Assembly (NCBI GenBank): GCA_046351235.1
Contig: JAXLYV010000002.1
Span: forward strand, 744,001-808,000
Direction of reading: 5' to 3'
DNA length: 64,000 bases
Source of the DNA: JBBSAT01 sp046351235
Lineage (GTDB): Bacteria; Myxococcota_A; Polyangia; Polyangiales; Sandaracinaceae
Made by a program: the position numbers and the translations under genes. Below, piece by piece: positions 1 through 8,149 of this stretch. Numbering within the stretch: the first letter of the stretch is position 1; each line of letters begins with the position of its first letter. The notes under the pieces were generated by a model. The model did not search any database and was not told the DNA's origin. It was given only the letters and a program-made list of their open reading frames with translations.

Positions 1-1
1 C

Positions 2-1366
2 GCGACGCCCGCCTGCTCCATCGCCGACGGGGCGCTGGGCGCGCACTGCGCGGCGGGGCTCTGCATGGGCACGGCGGCGTGCTTCAACGATCTCTCCGCG
101 ATGAGCGTCGATCAGGTCTTCGGCGGCGTGCGCCAGGGCGTCGAGAACGATCCCGCGCATCCGGGCTACGCGCGCGTGGCGGCCGCGCAGGTACCGGCGA
201 ACGATCCGCCGTTCCACGGCTTCCTCGGTACGATGTGCACGAGCGAGTGCGATCTCGACGCAGCGACCGACGGCTGCGGCACGTGCGCGACGTGCAGCGG
301 GTTGCTCTCGCAGAACCCGCTCGTCCAGGCGTTCGGCGGCGCGCGCCTCGCGTACGCGATGCCGGCCTACGCGAACAGCGGCTCGTGCCGCCTCGATTGC
401 GCCTACGACCCCGCGACGCGTGGCGCGTGCCCGGCCGCCACGACCTGCGACGCCTTCTCCGAGGTCTGTGTCGAACAGTGCACCACGGACGCCGAGTGCA
501 ACATGAACTACGGCGCCGCGTACGACGGCGAGCTCTTGAGCCTCATCGTGGGCGACGAGCGCTGCGACACCACGGTGGGTCGCTGCGTGCCGCGCGCGAG
601 CGTCGCGACGGCCCACGTGGGCGATGCCTGCGACACGGCGAGCGACTGCGCGCCCGGCGTCGGGATGTGCTTCGCCGGCGGGCTCTGCGGTGCTCTCGAG
701 TGCGGGACCGCGGGGACCGCGTGTGACGGTGGCCGCGGCATCTGCCTCGGCACGGGCGGGACGCAGACGGTCTGCCTGCGCGGCTGCAACACCGTCGCCG
801 ACTGCGGCGCCGGCAACGTGTGCGCTCCGGTCGGAGCCGCGATCGGGGGCTACACCGGCTACTGCATCGGCGTCTGCAACACCGACACCGATTGCGCCGC
901 GACCGAGACCTGCAACGACGCCAATCGCTGCGTCCCGCGGTGCACGGTGCCCGGCGGCATCGGCGTGGCGGCGGGCTGCGCGAGCGACACCGAGTTCTGC
1001 CGCGTCGACCACGCGGGCGCGACGTACGGCTTCTGCGAGCAGGTCGACCGCTTCTGTGGTGCCGCCAACTCGACGAACCTGCCCGCGGCGTCGAGCGAGT
1101 GCGCCACCGGGTACGTGTGCGACGAGATGCTCGCCGGGGGTAGCGGGCCCGCGTTCGGCGGCCGCGAGGTGTTCGGCGACGGGCACTGCACGCGCGCCTG
1201 CACGACGAACGCCGACTGCACGGCCATCGGCACCCGCTGCGTCACGAACGGGCCCTACCTCGGTCTCTGCCGACGCATCGGCTGCACCATGGCGACCGAC
1301 TGCGCGTCGGGCCAGTCGTGCGACACGGCGCGCGCCGTGTGCGTGGAGGCGCCGCCGATCCCGTGA
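2..1366 (+). CDS. Cys-rich exported protein, 5' partial
   Basis: The reading frame is open from the first full codon of the window, so the true start lies upstream and at least 454 residues are present. The protein is full of short Cys-containing units of the type CxxDxDC, CxxGxxC and CxxDAxRCVPRC, which look like the small disulfide-rich repeats common in secreted myxobacterial proteins. No catalytic motif is visible. The Cys pattern implies oxidative folding outside the cytoplasm. The missing N-terminus presumably carries a signal peptide or lipobox. It is followed directly by an esterase lipoprotein whose GTG start overlaps this stop, so the two are probably co-transcribed. The function is unknown; the resemblance is to the Cys-rich lipoproteins at 8150, 25884 and 26743. 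Confidence 0.85.
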   Translation, partial: ATPACSIADGALGAHCAAGLCMGTAACFNDLSAMSVDQVFGGVRQGVENDPAHPGYARVAAAQVPANDPPFHGFLGTMCTSECDLDAATDGCGTCATCSGLLSQNPLVQAFGGARLAYAMPAYANSGSCRLDCAYDPATRGACPAATTCDAFSEVCVEQCTTDAECNMNYGAAYDGELLSLIVGDERCDTTVGRCVPRASVATAHVGDACDTASDCAPGVGMCFAGGLCGALECGTAGTACDGGRGICLGTGGTQTVCLRGCNTVADCGAGNVCAPVGAAIGGYTGYCIGVCNTDTDCAATETCNDANRCVPRCTVPGGIGVAAGCASDTEFCRVDHAGATYGFCEQVDRFCGAANSTNLPAASSECATGYVCDEMLAGGSGPAFGGREVFGDGHCTRACTTNADCTAIGTRCVTNGPYLGLCRRIGCTMATDCASGQSCDTARAVCVEAPPIP

Positions 1367-2277
1367 CCCAGGGCCCCACGCGACCGACGAGGATGCTTGG
1401 ATCGCGGGCCCAGGCGGTGGGGCTGGCCGCGCTCGCCGCGCTGGCGGCGAGTGGCTGCGACACGTTTCCTCGCGCGCTCTCGTACACGACGATGCCGAGC
1501 CCCGCGATGCGAGGCGTGTGGATGCAGTACGCGCTCTACGCGCCGCCCGACGTCGCGCAGGACGAGCGTCTTCCGATCGTGATCTTCCTGCACGGCGGCG
1601 GCGACGGCCCCGACTGCCTCGACCGCGCGGGGCTCGGCCTCGCGATCGCCGAGGCGATGGCCGCCGGCACGATCCCGCGCGCGGTGGTCGTGGTGCCGGA
1701 GGGCGACCTCGGCTTCTGGGCGAACTGGTACGACAACTCGCGCCACTACGAGGACTTCGTGATGGACGAGCTCGTGCCGCGCATCGCGCGCCAGCTCCAC
1801 ACCGCCGAGTGCCCGGGCGATTGCCACGTGATGGGCGTCTCGATGGGCGCCGAGGGCGCGCTGCGGTTCGCCGTCCACCGGCCGGGGACGTTCCGGACCG
1901 TCACGGCCATCAGCGGGCCTTCGCTCGACACCGACCGCCGGATCGCCTTCATCGAGGACCCGCTGAACAACGTCATCATCCCCACGCATCACGTGTTCGG
2001 CCCGCCCGAGCCGCGCGAGCGCATCGAGGCCGACGACCCGTTCGTCGTCTGGCGGCGCCCGAGCGATCTCCACGGCGCGCGCCTCACGATCGCGTGGGGC
2101 AGCCGCGATCGCGAGTTCGTGCGGGTCGGCTCGGCCGCGCTCGTCGCGCACCTCGAGACGCACGCGATCCCGGTGCGCGCGATCGAGTTCGACGGCGAGC
2201 ACGCCTGGCGCTCGTGGCGCTCGGTGATCCTCGAGGCGCTCGCGCGAGATCTGGCGCCGGAGACCGTGGGCCCGTAG
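1363..2277 (+). CDS. Alpha/beta-hydrolase (putative esterase) lipoprotein
   Basis: The 304-residue product has a lipoprotein signal ending in LAASGC and an esterase-D-like alpha/beta-hydrolase fold. An oxyanion region (FLHGGGDG) is followed by the nucleophile elbow GVSMGAEG (Ser), then a GSRDREF segment that could supply the acid and EHAWRSW that could supply the His. It should hydrolyse an ester at the cell envelope; the substrate is not evident. The GTG start at 1363 overlaps the TGA of the preceding gene and has GGAGG 13 bases upstream. ATG at 1393 gives a shorter, equally good signal peptide and is the main alternative. It converges with the kinase gene that ends at 2319. Confidence 0.82.
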   Translation: MTQGPTRPTRMLGSRAQAVGLAALAALAASGCDTFPRALSYTTMPSPAMRGVWMQYALYAPPDVAQDERLPIVIFLHGGGDGPDCLDRAGLGLAIAEAMAAGTIPRAVVVVPEGDLGFWANWYDNSRHYEDFVMDELVPRIARQLHTAECPGDCHVMGVSMGAEGALRFAVHRPGTFRTVTAISGPSLDTDRRIAFIEDPLNNVIIPTHHVFGPPEPRERIEADDPFVVWRRPSDLHGARLTIAWGSRDREFVRVGSAALVAHLETHAIPVRAIEFDGEHAWRSWRSVILEALARDLAPETVGP

Positions 2278-2318
2278 CACCGCGGCGCGGAGCGCGTCAC
2301 GCGCGCGGCCGAGCCCGC

Positions 2319-4298
2319 TCAGCGACGACGCTGTCGCGCCTCGCCGCCGATGGGCGTCGTCTCGTCTTCCCAGTCGTTCGCGCGGAACGAGCCGGGCTCG
2401 GGCGCGTGCGTGCCGCTGCCGCCGACGACCGTGTGATCGTCGTAGGCGTCGGGTGGCGGGATCGTGTCGGGCTGGGCGCGCGGAACCTCGGCTGGCGTGG
2501 CCGGCAGCCCGCCCAGCCTCGGCGCATCCCGTCGCGAGCGCGCGAGCAGATCCGTGCTGGGAGCATGGTGCTTCGTCGTCAGCATCTCCTCGGGGAGCAC
2601 GCGGCCCTCGGGCCCGGCGTCGAACGACTCGAGCCCCTCCATCGCCGCGAGCGCGGCGTCGAGCTCGCCTCGGTACTCGGCCGTCGCCTTCGCGAGGTCC
2701 AGGGTCGCGTCGAAGCTGGCGGCGGGAGGCGCGCCGTACATGGTGCGATCGCCCTCGCCTTCGTCGTCGGCGAACGAGGCGTGCACCGGCGCCACGACGG
2801 GCGGGGGGCGAATCTGCGCGACGGCGGGCGGCTCGACGGCTCGCGGGCCGCTTCCGTGGGTGGGCGGGGCGTCTCGCGCGACCGGCGTCGCGCGAAGAGC
2901 ACTGATGGGATCGGGCGTGAGGTCGGCGAACGCGAGCGACGCGGTCACGGGCGCCGGATCGCGATTCGCCTCGGTCATCGCCGGAGGCGGCTCGGGGATC
3001 GCGGGCGTGGCGGCGTCGAGCAGGCCGATGGGAGGGATGGTCTGGCGGCTCTCTTCGGGGTCCCGCTCCGGATCCGCGTCCGGAAGCTCGGCGAGGGGGC
3101 TCGGGTAGCGCGGCGCCTCGTAGCCCGGCGGCGCGATCGAGTCGGGCTCTGCCTCGACGAAGTCGTCGATCTCTTCCGGCTCGTCGTCGTCCTCGAGCTC
3201 GTCGGCGTCGAGCTCTTCGGCGTCGGGCATCGCGCTCTTGACGCCTCCGCGAGGCGCGGGCGAGAGGGCGCCGGCTCCCGATCGGCCCGGCCCCCCCACG
3301 TCCGAGAGACGGATCTCCGCGGTGGCGGCGCGCGGATCGCGCCGCCGCACCGATCCGGAGACCTCGGCCTCGGGAAACAGCGCGCGCATGTACGCCGACA
3401 CGGCGGGCGCGCCGATCATCGCGTTGCACGCGTAGGCGGCCTCTTCGAGATCGTCGTGCAGCTCCTGCGCCGTGCGGTAGCGCTGATCGCGGTCCTTCGC
3501 GAGCGCGCGCATCACCACGCGGTCCAGGTCTTCGGGGATCGCCGGATCGAGCGCGCGCGTCGACTGCACGCGCGCCTGGAAGACGTTCTGGATCGTCTCG
3601 CGGTCGTTCTTGCCGAGGAAGAGGCGCTCCCCCGTGAGCATCTCCCAGAGCAGGGTGCCGGCGGCGAACACGTCGCTGCGCTGATCGAGCGTCACGCTCG
3701 TCAGCTGCTCGGGCGACATGTACGCGAGCTTGCCCTTGATGATCCCGGCCTGCGTCTGCACGGCCCGGCCCGCCGCTTTCGCGAGACCGAAGTCGGTGAC
3801 CTTCACTTGCCCGTCGTACGAGACGAGGACGTTCTGCGGCGAGACGTCGCGGTGGATGATGAAGACGCGATCGTCCATCAGCCCGCCGCCGCCCTTGAAG
3901 TGCGCGTGGTGGAGCGCCTCGCAGACCTTCATCGCCGAGTGCAGCGCGATCTCGATGGGAAGGCGCCGGCCGAGCTGCGCCTCGCGATCCTGGATCTGAC
4001 GGAGGTCGCGCCCGTGCACGAGCTCCATCGCGATGAAGTAGTCGTCGCCGAAGCGCCCCAGATCGAAGATGCCGACGATGTTCGGGTGCGAGAGCTGCAC
4101 CGCGATCTTGGCCTCGTCGATGAACATCTTCACGAAGTCCTCGTCTTCCGCGAGGTTCGGGAGGATTCGCTTGATGGCGATCGGGCGCTCGAAGCCTTCC
4201 GCGCCGAGGGCGTTGGCGCGGTAGACCTCCGCCATCCCGCCGACGCCGATCCGCTCGAGCAATTCGTACTGGTGCTCGCCCGCCATCTCCGTTGCCAT
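2319..4298 (-). CDS. Serine/threonine protein kinase (Pkn2/PknB type)
   Basis: This 659-residue protein has an N-terminal eukaryotic-type kinase domain (about residues 10-290). It shows a glycine-rich loop (IGVGGMAEVY), the ATP lysine in AIKR (K43), the catalytic HRD (149-151) followed by DVSPQN, the DFG (169-171) and a YMSPEQL activation segment, so it should be active. The remaining ~370 residues are acidic and proline/alanine-rich without a recognised domain. No transmembrane segment is obvious, so it is probably cytoplasmic. The start chosen (MATEMAGEHQYELL) is the first Met before the kinase domain; the open frame continues upstream but would run across the divergent promoter. An 18-base palindrome lies 31 bases upstream and could be an operator. 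Confidence 0.92.
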   Translation of the reverse strand: MATEMAGEHQYELLERIGVGGMAEVYRANALGAEGFERPIAIKRILPNLAEDEDFVKMFIDEAKIAVQLSHPNIVGIFDLGRFGDDYFIAMELVHGRDLRQIQDREAQLGRRLPIEIALHSAMKVCEALHHAHFKGGGGLMDDRVFIIHRDVSPQNVLVSYDGQVKVTDFGLAKAAGRAVQTQAGIIKGKLAYMSPEQLTSVTLDQRSDVFAAGTLLWEMLTGERLFLGKNDRETIQNVFQARVQSTRALDPAIPEDLDRVVMRALAKDRDQRYRTAQELHDDLEEAAYACNAMIGAPAVSAYMRALFPEAEVSGSVRRRDPRAATAEIRLSDVGGPGRSGAGALSPAPRGGVKSAMPDAEELDADELEDDDEPEEIDDFVEAEPDSIAPPGYEAPRYPSPLAELPDADPERDPEESRQTIPPIGLLDAATPAIPEPPPAMTEANRDPAPVTASLAFADLTPDPISALRATPVARDAPPTHGSGPRAVEPPAVAQIRPPPVVAPVHASFADDEGEGDRTMYGAPPAASFDATLDLAKATAEYRGELDAALAAMEGLESFDAGPEGRVLPEEMLTTKHHAPSTDLLARSRRDAPRLGGLPATPAEVPRAQPDTIPPPDAYDDHTVVGGSGTHAPEPGSFRANDWEDETTPIGGEARQRRR

Positions 4299-4328
4299 CG
4301 TAACGCCGCGGGCGGCCTTCGGGACAAC

Positions 4329-4346
4329 GCAATTCGATCGAATTGC
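4329..4346. promoter_or_regulatory. 18-bp perfect palindrome, candidate operator
   Basis: GCAATTCGATCGAATTGC is a perfect 18-base inverted repeat in the 150-bp divergent region between the kinase gene (minus) and the MYXO-CTERM gene (plus). It is AT-rich against a very GC-rich background, as expected of a dimeric repressor or activator site. No regulator can be assigned. Confidence 0.5.
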
Positions 4347-4448
4347 CCCCTCCGACGCCTCCGTCCGCACCGCTCCGGGGGTTGATCGTCGGGCGCGCCT
4401 GGTCGACGATGGAAGCATCGGGGGGCCCTCGGGCTCCGGAGGTGCTTC

Positions 4449-5858
4449 ATGACTTGCTTTGCTTCCGTGCGCGCGGGTGGTCTGGCGCTCGCGATCCTCT
4501 CTGCGTGGCTCGTCGTGCCCGTCGCCCGCGCCGAGCCGAGCGTCTGCGACCTCGACGTCGACGGCGCGCGCCTGTGCGTCGGTCTCCGCGGCTGCGCGAC
4601 CGAGGGCGACTGCGTCACCGGCACGAGGACCGACGACTACGCGTGCGTCGCGATCCCACCGATGAGCGGCCAGCGCTGCGTGCCCGACTGCGGCACGATG
4701 TTCGGCTGCGGGCAAGCGGCCGACTGTCCACCGATGAACGGCATCGCGGCGACGTGCGATCCCGTCGAGTCGTCGAACGGAACCTCGGCCCCGAACGCGT
4801 GCACGTACCGCGCGTCGGCGCGCCCGCTCGCTGCGCAGATCACGTACTGCACGACGCCGGGCTTGCACATCACGGTGGCTCGGCTCCACGCGTGCCACAC
4901 CGATCCGGAGACGGGCGCGTTCACCGAGGACTACTACCGCGGTGACTGCGACGGCGATGGCTGCGCCAACGGGCTCGACACGGACCCCTGCGACGCCGAC
5001 CCGAGCGCCTGCGCCTTGCCCGACGGCTTCGACAGCTCGTATTGCGCGTCGCCGCGTGCGCTCGCCTGCTCGTACGACGCGAGCGGGGTGAGCTGTGGCG
5101 TGGCCCGCGCGTGCCGCACCGGCGGTGCCGCGCTGCCGTGCGAGATCGGTACGTGCGAGGACGGCTGGAGTGACGTGCCGCGCTGCCGGCCCTCCTGCGG
5201 AACCCTGTTCCTCTGCCAGACCGGAGCGCCGGTCCGCGGACAGTGCCCGATGCTCGCCGGCCAGAACGGGACGTGCTTGCCGCTTCCCGTGGGCGTGACG
5301 CCGGGCGTTCGGCGCGACGGCATCTGCGTGTACGCGGACTTCGCCGACGCGACGTGCACCCCGACGCCGTCGATCGGCTTCGACTGCTTCACGACGCCAG
5401 CCGGAGACCCGACCTCGAGCTTCTGGGAAGGCGACTGCGACGGGGACGGCGCGCCCAACGCATGTGACGACATGCGCTGCGCGTCGGGCGGCGGGACGAG
5501 CGCTTGCTACGAGCCGGCGGGCGGCGACGCATGTCGCGTCACGTACGTGCCGCCCCCCGATGCCGGCATCGACGCCGCGGTCCTCGACGGGAGCGTCGCG
5601 GACGCCGGCACGACGACGCCCGACGGTGGCGTGGGCCTCCCCGACGCGTCGACCACCGACGCGGGCCCCTTCGACGGCGGCGGCAGCGGCGCCGACGCGG
5701 CCACCGGCACCGACGGGGGAATCGGCTCGACGTTCTCGGGCGGCGGTGGCTGTCGCTGCAGCGCCGCGGGAGCCGGACAGGGCGTGCGCAGCGGGCTCGC
5801 GCTCGCGCTCGCCGGGCTGGCCGTGCTCGTTCGCCGCCGCGCGCGTCGTCGGTGGTAG
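4449..5858 (+). CDS. Secreted Cys-rich protein with MYXO-CTERM tail
   Basis: This 469-residue protein has a Sec signal peptide (ending near VARAEPS) and a Cys-rich body made of two similar halves. Each half contains a CGT[ML]F-C-Q cluster and a DCDGDG calcium-binding-like element (EDYYRGDCDGDG and FWEGDCDGDG). A low-complexity Asp/Ala/Gly/Thr stalk of about 60 residues follows. The C-terminus has the MYXO-CTERM architecture: a Cys pair in GGGCRCS, a hydrophobic helix (about 20 residues) and a final RRRARRRW basic cluster. In Myxococcota that tail is known to direct sorting to the cell surface. The ATG has GGAGG a few bases upstream (cggaggtgcttc). The two halves suggest an internal duplication. 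Function beyond a surface protein is unknown. Confidence 0.88.
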   Translation: MTCFASVRAGGLALAILSAWLVVPVARAEPSVCDLDVDGARLCVGLRGCATEGDCVTGTRTDDYACVAIPPMSGQRCVPDCGTMFGCGQAADCPPMNGIAATCDPVESSNGTSAPNACTYRASARPLAAQITYCTTPGLHITVARLHACHTDPETGAFTEDYYRGDCDGDGCANGLDTDPCDADPSACALPDGFDSSYCASPRALACSYDASGVSCGVARACRTGGAALPCEIGTCEDGWSDVPRCRPSCGTLFLCQTGAPVRGQCPMLAGQNGTCLPLPVGVTPGVRRDGICVYADFADATCTPTPSIGFDCFTTPAGDPTSSFWEGDCDGDGAPNACDDMRCASGGGTSACYEPAGGDACRVTYVPPPDAGIDAAVLDGSVADAGTTTPDGGVGLPDASTTDAGPFDGGGSGADAATGTDGGIGSTFSGGGGCRCSAAGAGQGVRSGLALALAGLAVLVRRRARRRW

Positions 5859-5861
5859 TCT
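5856..5861 (+). promoter_or_regulatory. Putative -10 element, near-leaderless start
   Basis: TAGTCT lies eight bases before the ATG of the ATP-grasp gene and no ribosome-binding site is present. It fits the TANNNT-spacer-start pattern repeated elsewhere in the window. Confidence 0.4.
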
Positions 5862-5869
5862 CGGCGCGC

Positions 5870-7114
5870 ATGCCGATCGACGTCGTCTTCATCGAGCCCT
5901 GCTTCCCTGCCAACCAGCGCGAGTTCGTGCGCGCGCTCCACGCCGTGGGCGCGCGCGTCACGGGCATCGGCGAGCGGCCCAAGGGCTCGCTCGATCCCGA
6001 GATGCGCGAGTGGCTCACGCACTACGAGCAGGTCTCGAACGTGACGAGCGAGGCCGAGATCGAGCGCGTCGTGCGCTGGCTGCAGGGCCGCGTCCGCGTC
6101 GATCGGCTGGAGGCCGTGGTCGAGGCGCACGTGATGGCGGCCGCCAAGGTGCGCGAGAAGTGCGGCATCCCGGGCACGAGCGTGCGCACGACGTACCTCT
6201 GCCGCGACAAGCCGTCGATGAAAGAGGTGCTGCGCGAGGCGGGCATCCCCACCGCGGCCTCGCTCGGGTCCGACTCCGCCGACGAGATCCGCGCGTTCGC
6301 AAGGCGCGTCGGCTACCCGCTGATCCTCAAGCCGCGTGATGGCGCCGGCGCGAGCGGCACGCGCAAGGTCACGAGCGACGCCGAGCTCGAGGAGGGCATC
6401 GCCGCGATGCGCATCGGCCGCGGCGCTCCGTCGCCAGGAGGGGGCATCGCCGTCGAGGAGTTCGTCGAGGGCCACGAGGGCTTCTACGACACGATCAGCA
6501 TCGGGGGCCGCGTCGCCCACGAGTTCGTCTGCCACTACTACCCGAACGTGCTCGAGGCGATGCGCACGCGGTGGATCTCGCCGCAGTTCATCGCGACCAA
6601 CCGCATCGACTCGGCGCCCGGCTACGACGAGATCAAGCTCCTCGGCCGCAAGGTCATCGGCGCGCTCGACATCGGCACGAGCGCCACGCACATGGAGTGG
6701 TTCTTCGGGCCGAAGGGCCTGAAGTTCAGCGAGATCGGCTGCCGCCCGCCCGGCGTGCGCGCGTGGGATCTCTACGCGGCCGGCAACGAGATCGACATCT
6801 ATCGCGAGTGGGCGATGGCGATCGTCCACGGGCATCCGGGCAAGCCGCCCTCGCGCCGCTTCTCGGCCGGCATCATCGCGCTGCGCCCCGAGCGCGACGG
6901 GCGCATCACGGGCTACGACGGCATCCAGACCATCGAGCGTCACTACGGACAGTGGATCCTGGACGCGCACTTCCCGCCGCCGGGCACGCCGACGCAGCCC
7001 GTCGAGGCGGGCTACATGGCCAACGCGTGGCTGCGGATGAAGCACCCCGACTACGACGAGCTGCGCCGCATGCTCGACCAGGTCGGCCAGACGATCCGCG
7101 TGCGCGCGCAGTAG
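5870..7114 (+). CDS. ATP-grasp domain protein
   Basis: The 414-residue product resembles ATP-grasp ligases of the carbamoyl-phosphate synthase/PurK type. It has an N-terminal Rossmann-like preATP-grasp part (MPIDVVFIEPCF), a lid and ATP-binding region (GYPLILKPRDGAGASGTRKV, about 140-160) and a C-terminal EIGCRPPG metal-binding motif. Such enzymes join a carboxylate to an amine or thiol through an acyl-phosphate; the substrate cannot be read from the sequence. No signal peptide is present, so it is cytoplasmic. The ATG chosen follows the previous stop by 11 bases, and the frame upstream is only read-through. An M23 peptidase gene begins 8 bases after the stop, suggesting an operon. Confidence 0.85.
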   Translation: MPIDVVFIEPCFPANQREFVRALHAVGARVTGIGERPKGSLDPEMREWLTHYEQVSNVTSEAEIERVVRWLQGRVRVDRLEAVVEAHVMAAAKVREKCGIPGTSVRTTYLCRDKPSMKEVLREAGIPTAASLGSDSADEIRAFARRVGYPLILKPRDGAGASGTRKVTSDAELEEGIAAMRIGRGAPSPGGGIAVEEFVEGHEGFYDTISIGGRVAHEFVCHYYPNVLEAMRTRWISPQFIATNRIDSAPGYDEIKLLGRKVIGALDIGTSATHMEWFFGPKGLKFSEIGCRPPGVRAWDLYAAGNEIDIYREWAMAIVHGHPGKPPSRRFSAGIIALRPERDGRITGYDGIQTIERHYGQWILDAHFPPPGTPTQPVEAGYMANAWLRMKHPDYDELRRMLDQVGQTIRVRAQ

Positions 7115-7122
7115 GGGCGAGC

Positions 7123-8004
7123 GTGCGTGCCCGCTCGCTGGTGATGGCCCTCGTGCTCCTCGCGCCCCTGCACGGCGGGGCGCAGGACGCGGGGCTCGCC
7201 GATGCGGGCGCTGCCGGCCCGAGCGTTGCCGGCCCGAGCGCCGCCGAGCGCGTCGTCGATGGCGTCCGCGTGCCGGCCGGTGTGCGCGACGATCTCGTGT
7301 GGGCCGAGAGCCAGGGCCGCGAGTGTCACCGCGCGCGCGGGCGCCGGGTGTGCGAGGGCCCGCGCCGCGTTCCGCGCCCCAGCGAGGTCGACCTGGCGCG
7401 CGCCCACGAGCTGGGCATCACGGACGGCGCCGCACGGCGCGCGCTGATCGAGGCGCCGCGCGAGGCGTGGGCCCTGGCGGCCGGGACGCCGGCGCCCGAT
7501 CTCGCGTGGCCCGTCGCCGGGGGACGCGTCTGGCGCGGCTTCGGCATCCACGCCGGCATCGCCGTGGGGCGCGGGGGGCGCATCCGGCGCACGCGGCGGC
7601 GCCACGCGCACGAGGGCGTGGACATCGGCGCGCCCGAGGGCACTCCGATCCTGGCGGCGAACGAGGGGCTCGTCGTCTACTCCGACAACGGCATGAGCGG
7701 CTACGGCAACGCCGTGCTGATCGTCCACGCCGACGCGAGCGTCACACTCTATGGGCATTGCTCCGCGACGTTCGTCGTCGCCGGCCAGCACGTCGCGCGC
7801 GGGGAGGTCATCGCCGCGGTCGGCGACACGGGGCTGGCCCACGGCGCCCACCTCCACTTCGAGCTGCACGTGGCGGGGCACGCCGTCGACCCGATGCCCC
7901 GAATGACCCCACCTTCTCCCGACCCCGCCGCGGCGCCCGCCACCCCGTCCTCGGAAGCCCCGCAAGACGCCCCCGACGAGGTCGAGGAACTGGACGGCCC
8001 GTGA
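7123..8004 (+). CDS. M23-family metallopeptidase, exported
   Basis: The 293-residue protein starts with a Sec signal (MRARSLVMALVLLAPLHGGA) and ends with a LytM/M23 domain at about residues 150-265. The zinc-binding signature is complete: HEGVDIGAP (first His and Asp) and HLHFELH (last His pair). M23 enzymes cleave peptide cross-links in peptidoglycan, so a role in wall remodelling in the periplasm is likely. It contains the typical GYGNAVLIVH and YGHCS stretches. A short Pro/Asp-rich tail follows the domain. GTG at 7123 is preceded by AGGGGCGAG; ATG at 7144 is possible but shortens the signal. It is probably co-transcribed with the ATP-grasp gene. Confidence 0.9.
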   Translation: MRARSLVMALVLLAPLHGGAQDAGLADAGAAGPSVAGPSAAERVVDGVRVPAGVRDDLVWAESQGRECHRARGRRVCEGPRRVPRPSEVDLARAHELGITDGAARRALIEAPREAWALAAGTPAPDLAWPVAGGRVWRGFGIHAGIAVGRGGRIRRTRRRHAHEGVDIGAPEGTPILAANEGLVVYSDNGMSGYGNAVLIVHADASVTLYGHCSATFVVAGQHVARGEVIAAVGDTGLAHGAHLHFELHVAGHAVDPMPRMTPPSPDPAAAPATPSSEAPQDAPDEVEELDGP

Positions 8005-8030
8005 AGACTCGTTTTCGATCCCCCACCGGA

Positions 8031-8054
8031 ACGAGTGAACTCGGGTTCACTCGT
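8031..8054. promoter_or_regulatory. Perfect 10-bp inverted repeat, enhancer-site candidate or hairpin
   Basis: Arms ACGAGTGAAC and GTTCACTCGT are separated by TCGG. The dyad lies between an M23 gene and a sigma-54-like promoter, at about -96 to -73 from the predicted start of transcription. There is no T-tract, so a binding site for a sigma-54 activator is at least as likely as a terminator. Confidence 0.45.
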
Positions 8055-8100
8055 CCGCGCCAGACCCCCAGAAAACCCTGCGCGCGGGGAGAGATCACGC

Positions 8101-8116
8101 TGGCACGATCGTAGCT
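8101..8116 (+). promoter_or_regulatory. Sigma-54 (-24/-12) promoter
   Basis: TGGCACG-ATCG-TAGCT matches the consensus TGGCACG-N4-TTGCW at all but one position, with GG and GC at the required spacing. Transcription should begin near 8127, upstream of the AAGGAGG ribosome-binding site at about 8138-8143. Confidence 0.6.
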
Positions 8117-8149
8117 TTGACCAGGTCCGAACGCCGAAGGAGGCGCGAC

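Noticed and set aside
624..4385. Very long open frame on the plus strand antisense to the kinase
   Set aside because: High GC at third positions creates long stop-free antisense frames. The kinase motifs on the other strand decide the coding strand. The same applies to plus-strand frames across 29706-32903 and 53703-55091.
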